Source: Marthasterias glacialis
Taxonomy: Eukaryota; Echinodermata; Asteroidea; Forcipulatida; Asteriidae
DNA: 64,000 nucleotides
Assembly: GCA_911728455.2 (NCBI GenBank)
Contig: OU452227.1
Span: 19,608,110 to 19,672,109, forward strand
Reading direction: 5' to 3'
The position numbers and the translations under genes are program-made. The notes under the pieces are model-generated. The model did not search any database, was not told where the DNA came from, and saw only the letters and a program-made list of their open reading frames with translations. Of the stretch, positions 1 to 10,842 are shown in pieces. Numbering within the stretch: the stretch's first letter is position 1; each line of letters starts with the position of its first letter.

Positions 1-316
1 CTCAGGAAGGCACTGAATATCGGTGCTTGACTTCCTCTTACATAAGAGATAGCTTCAAACAGTGAGTCATGCAAAAAGTAAATATGAAGGGGCTGAGAGA
101 TATAAATAGTTCCAGTCGGTGATGTGGGGTTGGGGGATGCTCTAGTTAAATGTAATTTAAAATTAAAGGGCCTTAAACACTCTTTTTGGTAAAGAATTTC
201 CCTTCTCTTGTTACTTTGTACTTATTTGCTGGTTTCAAAGTCTGAGACAAAGAAAGTTTTATATTTAAAAATGGACTGAATTATCACAACTTTATTTCCC
301 TTTATTTTGCCACTAG

Positions 317-1061
317 ATGGACGAGTTTATCCAGTACACAGACCAACAGAAAACAGACCTCAAGTGGAACTTTCTGCTGGAGAGATGCAAGGTCTACTTC
401 AAGGTAAGTAAAAGCAATGGTTTTCAGATGAGTGGATTCAGTCCCACTGAAGAAAGTGGAGTAAATTCCAATGAAGCAGATTGTGCTAATTATGTCCATG
501 AGCAAGTGCAGTTTGGAAGAAATAGTGCAGTGATCACTATGCTATTGTCAATGTGATAAATGCATCGGAGATAAAGAATATTACTTTGGTTTTTACCCTA
601 CACCGATGTTTGATAAGCACTGTATAATCAGTGCTTTCCCCTGAGTCTGCAGAAGAAAAAAAAAACAATCCACAGGCATACTGCTTGGATGGGATTCGAA
701 CCCCACATCCACCGCCATTCTAAAGTAGATGTCTTAATCACTAGACCACCGAGCTTGCATGGTGACAAGAGGCCAGTTCAAATACTGTATTAGCAGTGGA
801 TATCGGAACAATTTAACTTGTTAATGTTCTTGTTCGTGTTACACTATTGTGTTTCCCTTTCCTTATCAAGTTTTTAGAAAAATCAAACTGAATTTAGCCT
901 CAATAAGAAAACTAACGCCATCTATCAAAAATTTCAAAGTTTTTTCATGTTGTTATTTCTTCTTTCAGATCTCCCAACCTGGTGCAAATCGTGCCAAGCG
1001 TTTTATTCGCATCCTATCATGTGGCAAAGCTGACCCTATGGAAGTTATTCCACACCTGTAG
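317..1061 (+). CDS. C-terminal exons of an unrecognised protein (partial)
   Basis: Two exons can be read: 317-403 (acceptor ending CCACTAG, donor AAG|GTAAGT) and 969-1061 (acceptor TTCTTTCAG, stop TAG at 1059-1061). They join in phase 0. The visible tail begins MDEFIQYTDQQKTDLK, continues through a WNFLLERCKVYFK stretch, and after the junction runs ISQPGANRAKRFIRILSCG to the end at VIPHL. It is basic and probably helical. The first Met need not be the start, because a clean splice acceptor directly precedes it; the gene very likely begins left of the window. An AATAAA at 1871-1876 is a candidate poly(A) signal. The gene converges on the HSP70 gene. I do not recognise the family. Splice sites and frame are seen; that it is a real gene is inferred. 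Confidence 0.55.
562..774 (-). mobile_element. tRNA-derived SINE, family 1, copy 1
   Basis: Read on the minus strand this begins near GCTCGGTGGTCTAGTGATT (A-box-like) followed by GGTTCGAATCC, an exact RNA polymerase III B-box match, then a family-specific 3' body ending near CTTTATCTCCGATGCAT. The same body recurs at 5332-5525 and 19389-19476. It lies in the intron between the two exons at the left edge. Confidence 0.75.
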
Positions 1062-3150
1062 CCGACGGTAAAAAGAATGGATACCTCTTCCACAGTCACC
1101 CTCCCAAGGTAATTCACAAGGACTTGCTAAGACCTCCCCCACCCCCGCATCCCGACCAACACTCCCACACACAGCCTCACTAATACTTTGCCTTTTTTGG
1201 TATTTCTTTGCTTTGCTTTTCTTTCCAAAGATGCATAAGGATTACAGAGATCCTCTCTTCTTGGATAAAATTCCTTGAGCTTTGAAGTATTTACAGACTT
1301 GTTGATGGCACAAAGAAAGCTATCAGTTATAATACAAGTTGATGACTGAATTCCTTTCAACGTCATAAAGATATGGAAGAATGCCATAATTGCAATTTCG
1401 TTTTGAAACTTGCTCTGTTTTGTGTGTGTGGGTGTGTGTGCGACCACCATTGACGTTACTATTACAACCTCATGAAGTAAAGAATTTATAAGGCCAATTC
1501 TAAAAGCTGATGCTGGCAATCCTTGGTCATGTTGGTGTTTTGTCACGTGTTTTTGTTGACTTGGACTTCAGAAGAATCATTTTAAAAAGTTGGACAAAAT
1601 TAACTTTAACTTTAAAAAGAAGTAGGCTACCATACGTGTTAATATCCAAAGATTATTTAGATATTTAACGGAGAACAGAAACGATTGTGAAGAAAGCTGT
1701 TTAATTTTAAATTATTTATTAAAGCGTTTACTTCAAGTTTGACAGTAACTTTCAATATATATGAGTATAAAAACATCTAGACATTATTCTTTGCCAAATA
1801 ATTGTGTCTTTGACCAACACCATTTCTTTTCAATTAAGCTGAAGTACATACTGCTATGGTTTTTAAATTAAATAAAATGGATACACAGGCATTGAATTTT
1901 AGTCTGGATCAAGCTCAGATTTTTTCACTGAAATCAGGTATTTTTGGCAGTGACAAAATTAAATAGGTAATTTAATGCAGTTTGTCACAAACTAACAGCT
2001 TTTTAATAGCCAATTTTTAAATTAACAGCCCAATTTTGTACTGTATGCAAGTTAGTTTTCGTTTGATGTTTTCTCCCCCCTTTTTTCATGTTTTTGTCAA
2101 TAATGCATCTAGTATCCATCGAACATGTGTCTCAGCTAATGCCTCTTGATTTGTTTTTGCAGTGAGAAAATGCTACATTCGATTAAATATTCGTTCTTAC
2201 AGTTGCTTATAAATATTAAAATATAAAATATATAATATATGCAAAATACTTTAATTTATATATAAATATAACTTTAGGGAGCTCTTCCTTCCCCCAGGTG
2301 TTAATTTGAATTTGTCATTATCACACAAGAAACCTGAGAAAGAAAAACAGGTTGCTAATAATGATTAAAATGTACCCTGTTTAAGAAAGTTGGTATAATA
2401 TTTGAACAAACAACTTCCAGTAAATACAACTTACAACTTCCAGTTAATAAAGACAACAACAACATCCCACAAATTACCAAATCAAAAATGCACTTTTTGA
2501 AAACGATAACAAATGTGAAGTCTGTAAATATGGCAAATAAATCATTTGAGTGAAATTGTACAAAGTGTTTTGGAATTCTCTCTCTCTTCTTTTCAAATGA
2601 ACTAACCGTCAAACATTTTGGAGAGGAAGTTTTTTTTGAAATAATTTTGAAATTAAGATAAGAAGTAAATGTTAACTTTTCTTTCCCAACACCCAGCTCT
2701 TACAACCTTGTAATATCTTATGGGATTATTTAAAATGTTGAATGCAGCTCTCCTCTTATACAGCCCACCCAGTTCATTCTTAACAATATGTAGCAAAGCA
2801 GATTTTTTCTTCCATCAACAATGTGAAACTATGTTTACTGGTTGTCTGCTTCAGGGACATTTCTTTGCTTTATGCTTGATGGTTAAGGCCCCAATTACAT
2901 GTAATGGAGCTGCTTAAGCATATAATATTAATAGTGCTTTTAAACAAGCAGGATAATAGCCATGTGGTACATGTGACATGGTATTTTTGGCTGGAGATAA
3001 CCATATTCTGGTAAGCATAATTTTGTTGTGCTTAGCTACTTTTTGTGTCTTCAATGTGTTTTTGTCATGCTGAAGAGAGAGAGAGAGACAGGAGAGGTGT
3101 CGCTTCCATGCAAATTTCTTCTACATGTACTGTTCTAAAAAGTCATTTAC
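1062..3150. other. Convergent intergenic region, no gene seen
   Basis: Between the stop of the left-edge gene and the HSP70 stop. It is AT-rich with a GT-rich run near 1419-1440, an AT-rich patch at 2205-2270 and a short (GA)n run at 3074-3088. Presumably it holds both 3' UTRs. No open frame with splice logic and no clear transposon were seen. Confidence 0.5.
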
Positions 3151-6100
3151 TTAATCAACCTCCTCTACAGTAGGCCCTTGCTGTCTCCCACTCTGTTGGT
3201 TTCCACCAGCTTTTCCTTCACTGTATAATTTGGCCATTACTGGTGAGCAGACTTTCTGAAGCTCCTCCAACTTGTAAGTGTACTCTTCCTTAGCAGCGAG
3301 GGTGTTGTTATCTAGCCATGTGAGTGTGTCTTTCAAGATGCTGTCCACTTTCTCTCTGTCGTCTGATTGGATCTTACTCTGCACAGCTTCCTCGTTCAGG
3401 GCAGACTTGACGCTGAAGACGTAATTCTCCAAATTGTTCCTGGAGGTGATACACTCTCTGTGAGCTTCATCCTCGGCTTTGTACTTCTCAGCATCAGACA
3501 CCATCCTGTCAATGTCTTCTTTGGACAGCCTACCTTTGTCATTGGAGATGGTGATCTGGTTGGTCTTCCCCGTGCTCTCATCCTTGGCTGAAACATTGAG
3601 GATCCCGTTAGCGTCAACATCGAAGGAGACTTCGATCTTGGGTACACCACGTGGGGCTGGCGGGATCCCACTTAGCTCAAAGACACCAAGGCGGTTGTTG
3701 TCAGATGTCATGGCTCGTTCACCCTCAAACACTTGAATGGTAACAGCAGGTTGATTGTCTGAGTATGTGGAGAAGGTCTTGGATGCTTTGGTAGGGATAC
3801 GACTGTTGCGTTCAATCAGTTTGGTCATGACACCACCAGCTGTCTCAATACCTAGAGACAGAGGAGCTACATCAACAAGAAGAACATCCTGGACCTCAGC
3901 GCTCTGGTCACCACTTAAGATAGCTGCCTGAACAGCAGCACCATAAGCTACTGCTTCATCAGGGTTGATAGACCTGTTCAACTCTTTGCCATTGAGATAG
4001 TCCTGTAACAGCTTCTGGATCTTGGGGATTCGTGTAGATCCTCCAACAAGGACCACTTCATCGATGCACTTCTTGTCAAGTTTGGCATCCACCAAAGCTC
4101 GCTCTACTGGGGCAAGGCAGTCACGGAACATGTCTGCGCACAGCTCCTCAAATCGGGCTCGGGAGACAGTTGTGTAGAAGTCGATTCCCTCAAACAAAGA
4201 GTCCACCTCAATGTTGGCCTGGGTGCTGCTTGACAAGGTTCTCTTTGCTCGCTCTGCTGCTGTCCTCAGTCGTCGAAGAGCTCTTGGACTGGTTGTCATG
4301 TCCTTCTTGTGCTTCCTCTTGAATTCTTGAGCAAGGTGATTCACAAGACGGTTGTCAAAGTCCTCACCACCAAGATGAGTATCTCCAGCTGTTGAGAGAA
4401 CCTCAAACATACCATCCTCAATAGTTAGGACAGATACGTCAAAGGTTCCCCCACCAAGATCAAAGATCAGCACATGCTTCTCGCCTTGTAGTTTCTTGTC
4501 CAGTCCATAGGCCAAGGCAGCTGCTGTTGGCTCATTGATGACTCTCAGAACCTTCAGTCCAGCAATCACACCAGCATCTTTAGTAGCCTGCCTCTGTGAG
4601 TCATTGAAGTATGCTGGCACGGTGATGACGGCCTCACTGACCTTTTGACCCAGGTATGCCTCGGCTGTTTCCTTCATCTTAACAAGAACCATAGAGCTGA
4701 CCTCCTCTGGAGCAAAGGTTTTGGTTTCAGTCATGTACTCGGCTTGTAGCTTGGGCAGACCTTGATGGTTGATGACCTTGAAGGGCCAGTGTTTCATATC
4801 AGACTGGACAGCCGAGTCATCAAATCGTCGGCCAATGAGTCGCTTTGCGTCGAAAATTGTGTTCCTTGGATTCCTGGATAGAGACAAAAATAATGGAAGA
4901 AGGTGTAAATGAATGGTTCAGAAACTAATGCATAATGAATAAAATAGTACATTCAATTCAAAATGGATATTACAGAGTACAATGCAGAGTTGCAAACTAT
5001 AATTACTACTTTAATTGGCATGAAATAAAAAATCAATAATGCTTTTTAGTTTAATTGAAATAGTACAATCTCCATGTGACACATTTGAAGTTTGTGCAGG
5101 TATATCGTAGAAAAATGTATAACGCTTACATAGCAGGATAGATCCAAGGATAGCCCTTCTTATGACACATTTGACATAATTTTGTCAAATGTTCCCAATT
5201 CACAAATCTATGAGAGATGTTCAATTTTTGAGTTCTTAGACATTTGAAACGTTTAAGTACTTATTTGTAAAAAAAAAACTGAACAGTGTGTAAAACAGTA
5301 ATCATACTTAACTATATAATGTAATATAAATGCATTGAGATAAAGATTATTATTTTGGTTTTGACCCTACACAGATGTGATAAGCACCGTATACTAAGTG
5401 CTTTCCCGAGTCCTGTAAAACAAATCCACAGGGGGCACAGGCACAGGATTTGAACCCTTGACCTTTTATCATTCTAAAGCAAATGTCTTACCACTATACC
5501 ACCGAGCTTGCCCGGTGACAAGAGGCAAGTGTTCAAATTAGAATTTGCAATTTAATATGTAATTATTATAATTTGACTTTACCACAAAATATTTGATAAA
5601 ATCATTGACTGAGATTTGTAGAATAACCATTGGTTAAAATTTATAGTTAACAGTCACAGTGCCAGTTCAGACGATTTATCTGAAAACATTGCTAACATAG
5701 TAATAATTAATCCTGAAGTCTGAAAATATCTTGTCTGGAAAAGATTTGGTTATTCGTTATAAAGGCCCAGCAAATAATAATTGAATTGTTCAATTGGCTC
5801 ATTGAAAAGCTGAACGGGTTTAAACTTTGACAATAATACTTAAACCTAGACCAGTAACTGGGGCGCTGTACCCATTTTTTAAAATTTTGACTTGGACGGT
5901 CGTACTAGCGCCCCAGGGAGATAGGTGTATCCACTGTGAAGAAGTCAATTTACTATGAATGTGTGACGCCCTGTTCCCCCCAAAATGCCGAAATTACGAA
6001 AAAGGCCCAACAAAATTGCTGGGAAATCGCCCACTGGCATAAATAACAGGCATTTTACTGTACTCACGATCATTTTTTTGATCAGTTACTGGGTCTAGAT

Positions 6101-6543
6101 TTATTGATAATTGGGTACAATGTGTTGATGATATTACAAGCTAGATCCAGTAACTGGGGCGCTGTACTCCTTTTTTGAAATTTTGACATTTTTTTTTAAT
6201 AATATGGGTCGTGCTTATAGCTAGTACGATCATGGAGGAAGGAAAATAGATTTCCTTCCTCCATGGTACGACTGATAAATGTCAAAATTTCAAAAAAAGG
6301 AGTACATCGCCCCAGTAACTGGTTCTTAAATTACAGGCAGAGTACTTACATTGCCACTTGGTTTTTAGCAGCATCACCGATCAGTCTTTCCGTGTCTGTG
6401 AATGCAACATAACTCGGTGTAGTTCGGTTGCCCTGGTCGTTTGCAATGATTTCCACCTTCCCGTTCTGAAAAACACCAACACAGGAGTAGGTGGTGCCCA
6501 GGTCGATGCCAATAGCGGGTGCTTTACTAGCTGTGGGTGCCAT
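3151..6543 (-). CDS. HSPA8-like: Cytosolic HSP70/HSC70 chaperone, two exons
   Basis: ATP-dependent cytosolic/nuclear chaperone that binds exposed hydrophobic segments with J-domain and nucleotide-exchange partners. Exon 1 is 6350-6543 (start MAPTASK), exon 2 is 3151-4873. The intron has a GTAAGT donor and a CTATCCAG acceptor and splits codon 65 (Met), giving 638 aa. The three family signatures are visible: IDLGTTYS at residues 13-20, [14 protein letters not shown] at 201-214, and [15 protein letters not shown] at about 338-352. The interdomain linker DVLLVDV is at 394-400, and the protein ends in EEVD, the motif bound by TPR co-chaperones, which marks a cytosolic member. The tail is short and lacks the GGMP repeats of many HSC70s. 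An upstream in-frame Met at 6553-6555 would add four residues; 6543 matches family starts better. One coding intron favours a cognate-type gene, yet heat-shock-element-like arrays lie upstream. The intron carries a SINE and a MITE. Confidence 0.96.
5332..5525 (-). mobile_element. tRNA-derived SINE, family 1, copy 2 (in HSP70 intron)
   Basis: Same head and tail as the copy at 562-774, in the same orientation, but more diverged: the B-box region reads GGTTCAAATCC on the minus strand. It sits in the HSP70 intron on the sense strand of that gene. Confidence 0.72.
6147..6322. mobile_element. Palindromic MITE, TIR CCAGTAACTGGGGCG
   Basis: The ends are inverted copies: CCAGTAACTGGGGCGCTGTA at the left and its near reverse complement at the right, with further inverted matches inward (GAAATTTTGACAT against ATGTCAAAATTTC) and a palindromic centre around TTCCTTCCTCCATGG. 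It lies in the HSP70 intron about 25 bp from the exon 1 donor. A related, single-ended match lies near 5852-5925. No coding capacity. Confidence 0.75.
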
Positions 6544-6736
6544 TGTCACAATCAACGCTTACTTCACGGACGAACTTTGTAAACTACTCGATGGAAATTC
6601 TGTTGTTAGGTTGTGGTGTGGCGTCTTTTTCGGTTCACGGATATGTAAGAAAGATTTCAATCTTACTCTCTGGTCGCCTGCCGGATGTCTCACTGCTGTC
6701 GCAATTCGATTTTGAAGTCCTCTGCCCGAGACTCGG

Positions 6737-6746
6737 GCATTTATGC
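6737..6746 (-). promoter_or_regulatory. Candidate TATA-like element of HSP70
   Basis: The minus strand reads GCATAAATGC about 195 bp upstream of the HSP70 ATG. Its position between the heat-shock-element-like arrays and the start codon fits a TATA-variant core promoter, but the match is weak and no start site can be seen. Confidence 0.35.
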
Positions 6747-6792
6747 CTTTCCATGTCTTCTCGATCTTTCTGCAACACATTTTGTCAAGCTT

Positions 6793-6815
6793 TTCTGGAC
6801 TTTTCTGTGACCTTC
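6793..6815. promoter_or_regulatory. Heat-shock-element-like array 1 (HSP70 promoter)
   Basis: TTC occurs at 6793, 6803 and 6813, with degenerate GAA units (GAC, TGA) at 6798 and 6808: a strict 5-bp periodicity of alternating TTC/GAA-like blocks, the known HSF1 trimer layout. It lies about 50 bp upstream of the TATA-like element. Confidence 0.6.
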
Positions 6816-6864
6816 GATCGAGTACTACTACGAAATCTTCTGTGAACAACAATGACTCATGCGT

Positions 6865-6887
6865 TTCTAGATCATTCCGGGGCATTC
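6865..6887. promoter_or_regulatory. Heat-shock-element-like array 2 (HSP70 promoter)
   Basis: TTC at 6865, 6875 and 6885 with degenerate GAA units (GAT, GGG) at 6870 and 6880, again strictly 5 bp apart. Together with the array at 6793 this suggests heat-inducible expression. Confidence 0.55.
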
Positions 6888-7132
6888 CCTTATTTTTGAA
6901 AGGGCGCCCTCAATAGCTACGACCGCGGATAACCTTTGAAGTCCTGTGTTGTCACATTAAATCTCGCCGAGTCAAGTTTGATTAAACTACGGTTTTCTTC
7001 CGTTGCATATTGTGATCTTTCTAAGTTTCATGTGAGTAAAACTTGGCAAAATTTAATGTTAATTTTTAAGAGCAGATAATATAAAAATTAACACCAGTTG
7101 AGACCTTCCTTAAAAAAAGTTATTGTCTTGTT

Positions 7133-7471
7133 AACATTGGTAAGAAGAAAAACATAAATGTTCACAGATACCTTACACGGTATAAAGATAATGGTGGTAG
7201 AACAAAAATTCCTTGAAATATCTCTGCCTAAAGTGATATCGTTTTAAAACAAATGAAATGAGATCCTAAATTAGTTTTCATCTCAGTGAGACGAAAACTC
7301 TGCCTACAGGAATGCGTACAAAAATGCAAATTGCATTTTTACCGTTTCCTCGCAAATGAAGCAACGGAATGAGCTGACATTTTCACAGGTTGGTTTTATT
7401 ACAAACATCTTGATTTGTGCAAAGAATGGAAGCATTTACAGTCAGTTCACCAATGTTGGGCTGGGGCTTTA
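7133..7471 (-). mobile_element. MITE of the AAAGCCCCAGC family, left end truncated
   Basis: The right end reads GCTGGGGCTTTA. Inward lies AGAATGGAAGCATTTACAGT, matching in reverse the 5' part of copies at 10218 and 44166. The left end keeps the subterminal TTGGTAAGAAG but lacks the GCCCCAGC terminus. It is inverted relative to the 10218 copy. No coding capacity. Confidence 0.7.
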
Positions 7472-10217
7472 TGATCGCTGACAACCTCTATCTTTTTTTT
7501 TTTTATAAGTTGCATGCTATTAATGACGAGGATAATAACGAAGACTACATACTATTCCATGATTTATGTCTTTCGAATCATAGAAGGCCTAGTTATAACT
7601 GTCTAGATAGAGCTGGGACAATTAAATCGCATGATTCATCTGTCTGAATAACTTATAATGTTAAAAATAAAAATAACTAATATTTAAATAACTTTTTAGA
7701 TTCGGAAGAGAAAAAAGTATCTTGCCATGTCGCATCGTCGGGTTATGCCTCGTTAAGATCTTGACATTCCCCTATCCGCTGTTTTTGAAAAGCTATTACG
7801 ACTTTACCATAGCTGTATGCAATATCCATGCATAGACGAAGACACGTACACAGATAGAGCTAGGACATTCATTTATTCGTTTTATTTGCGTTCATCTGTC
7901 TAAATAACTTGTTTACGCCGGAAGAAAATCTCTTGCCAAAACGGCAATTTCGCATAATAACCTTTACTTCTGACCATTAGAGAAAGGTTCTGACGTAGTT
8001 TACCGATCTGCGTTAAAGGGACGAATTTCCTTCAATTCTCTTAAGATGCTGCTGTTTGGAATTGCTCCTTATCCTTTTCATGAGTTGTTCATACATAAAA
8101 AAAAACCCTACAATTCAGCAATTCAATACAACCATTTGATGGAGTCAAAAATTTGGCTCTACAAAATGGCAGACCATGTTCTGTCACGAAATTAAACCAA
8201 AACCCCCCCAGAATTTCAAGGGATATTTTTGTGAATAATTATCCTCTACTTTTAAAATGTCTTTCCAACCATATTCATTAAATAAAACAAAACAAAAAAC
8301 ACGTTTTTTTGTAGCCCAAAAGCGCCCAATTCGAATGCAACTTACCTCTTTAAGTTACCCATAACTCAATTGATTGCTTTGCTACTCAACTCAACTTTGA
8401 ATTCTGCACTTGTGTTTTAAGACGGGGTATATTATTCAAAGAATTGTCGAACAAATTGTCGACCAAATTGTCTGAATCCGATCTTGTATGTAGACCTATT
8501 GTTTTGTGAGTGAGGAACAGCCATTAATATACAAACGCAATTTACTCGAGAATATGAAGAGCACCTTTAAAGACAGCATAGTTGTTTTATGCGTTTACTC
8601 TTTGAAGGCAGGTTTCACAGTCTATCATATTCACCCTGAAGACTAAATAGCCAGTGTATCAATGCAACACCACTCTTAACAATAATCTAAGGACAAAAAC
8701 TAAAACAGCTTGTTTGACATGTGAATTTTTGTTGTTGTTTAGAATTATCCTGTCTTTAAATAAAGTAAACATGTTTTGTGCTTACTAAGTTAATCACACC
8801 GTAGCCGAATGCAAACAGAATAATATATCTAAATAGTCACACACAGGCATCGTGATAAGTTTTGTTCGACAGCTGTTCTTCAACTTGAAATAATTATTTG
8901 ACCTTCACATTTCTGTATAAGTGAATCTCTGCAGCCGTCCTCGCAGGATTACCTTCCCTTGCTATATTACCATGGCAACGAGTTACAACGTAAGAACATC
9001 CCTTGGAAAATTGAGATCATCAAGACTTAATAACAAGTCACGTGAGGCTTGCGCGAGATAGCCTTGTGATAGTATGCTGTATTCAGTCTGTCAAAGAGAA
9101 ATGTCTTGAAAAATGGTATTGAGAGAGAAGTCCATTATATGCAGCCAAGATCTGTCCTAGGGAACCGCCCACTCACGAGATATGAATGGGAGATAAGGTT
9201 GCATATACGGAGATGACACTTCAGTACTTAGAATTATTATCTAAGGGACAGAAACCGATGGAGAAATTGAGATAAATAGGGGGAGGCCGGCGGCAAGGAG
9301 AGGCCGACGACAGGGTGGGGCCGACGGCATCAGAGATCAACAGCAGAAGAAACCTAGATTTTACTCTTCAAATCTGACGAGGCTCAATATTTTCACTGCT
9401 TTCTAGAACTGAAACGGCGGAGATCTGTTAAAATAAAATAGCATGGTTTTATAAATAAGCAGATGTGAAGACGGTTGTCATGTTCATCCATCATATAAGT
9501 CAAAATTGTATTGTTCTCTTATAATGCTGGTATACACTCAGTTTAAATCAGACTGATTTGAATGACAAACTACGAATACCCAACCACATAGATCTGAAAC
9601 ATTTTACTCAGGCCTACACGAGTAAAATGAATAATTTATGATGGCTTATCCTTTTTAATTACCAATTCATTAGTTCGGATTACAAACTCGTCATTACGGA
9701 TTTATTTTAGTAATCCGTAATCAAGAATGAATAATCTATATTAATGAGTTAGTAATCCGAAAAAGAAAAAAAACCTAATGAATAATTTGAACTAACGAAT
9801 CAGTAATTCGAGGGGAAAAACGAAATATTTTCTAGTGTTAACTACCGGTGTACGAATGGAATTTCATACATCAGTAAGACGCGTCCCTGCATTGTACGTG
9901 AGTATACAAGTAAAACAGGCAGATTTAATGTAGGCCTACGCTGAAATTATGTATTTTTTTATCCTCAATTTTGTTTAATACTACACAAATTCATCTTTGA
10001 AACTCGTCACCCATTATAGAGTTGTATACACGATATATGTGTGTTTCACATTTTTATTTGCCAACAGAAAAAGACGTGTATACATATAACCATAGAGCCT
10101 GGGCGGGCACATCTTTTTCGATGAAAGTTTTTTTTTAACTTCTGCCCTTCAAATAACTGAAACGAATAAATAACAACATCATTTACAACAGTTAGATGAA
10201 TCTAGAGAAACGTGCAT

Positions 10218-10842
10218 AAAGCCCCAGCTGGACATTGTAAAACTGACTGTAAATGCTTCAATTCTTTGCACAAATCAAGATATATGTGACTCAGCCTGTG
10301 TAAATGAGACACTTTGAGGTAAAAATGTAAGTCCAAATTTCATCATGTAGGGCATCTTCCAAGGATTAAAAAGACACCACACTGACCTCTACAGAGTTGA
10401 CTGTTCTGGATTGGAACCGTAAACTCTGTAGAGGTCAGTGTGGTGTCGTTTTAATCCTTGGAAGATGCCCTACATGATGAAATTAAAAATTTACATTTTT
10501 ACCTCAAAGTGTCTCATACACACAGGCTGAGGCACATATGTAATGAAACCAACCTGTGTGAAAATTTCAGCTCATTTTCGTCGTTTCTTTTGCAAGAAAA
10601 CGGTGAAAATGCATTCAGCATTTTTGTACGCATTCCTGTAGGCAGAGTTTTCGTCTCACTGAGACGAAAGCTAATTTTGGATTAGCTAATTTTTTCTTAT
10701 TTTTAAAAACGATATCACTTCAGGCGGAAATATTTCAAGGAAAGTTTTCTATACCATCATTACCTTTATACCATGTAAGGTATATGTAAATCTGTGGAAC
10801 ATTTATGTTTTTCTTCTCACCAATGTTGCGCTGGGGCTTTAA
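10218..10842 (+). mobile_element. MITE of the AAAGCCCCAGC family containing a nested insertion
   Basis: The left end is AAAGCCCCAGCTGGACATTG and the right end CAATGTTGCGCTGGGGCTTT, inverted with respect to each other. The body matches the copies at 7133 and 62487. A separate 248-bp palindrome (10287-10534) interrupts it. Confidence 0.78.
10287..10534. mobile_element. 248-bp near-perfect palindromic MITE nested in another MITE
   Basis: Left arm starts TGACTCAGCCTGTGT, and the right arm ends in ACACACAGGCTGAGGCA. The arms pair over roughly 110 bp with few mismatches around a loop of about 23 nt near 10399-10421. ATATG precedes and follows the element, a possible 5-bp target duplication. Uninterrupted family members at 62487 and 7133 lack it, so it entered later than the host MITE. 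Confidence 0.8.

Noticed and set aside
3367-3736. Open frames on either strand within HSP70 exon 2
   Set aside because: Out-of-frame shadows of a highly conserved coding exon.
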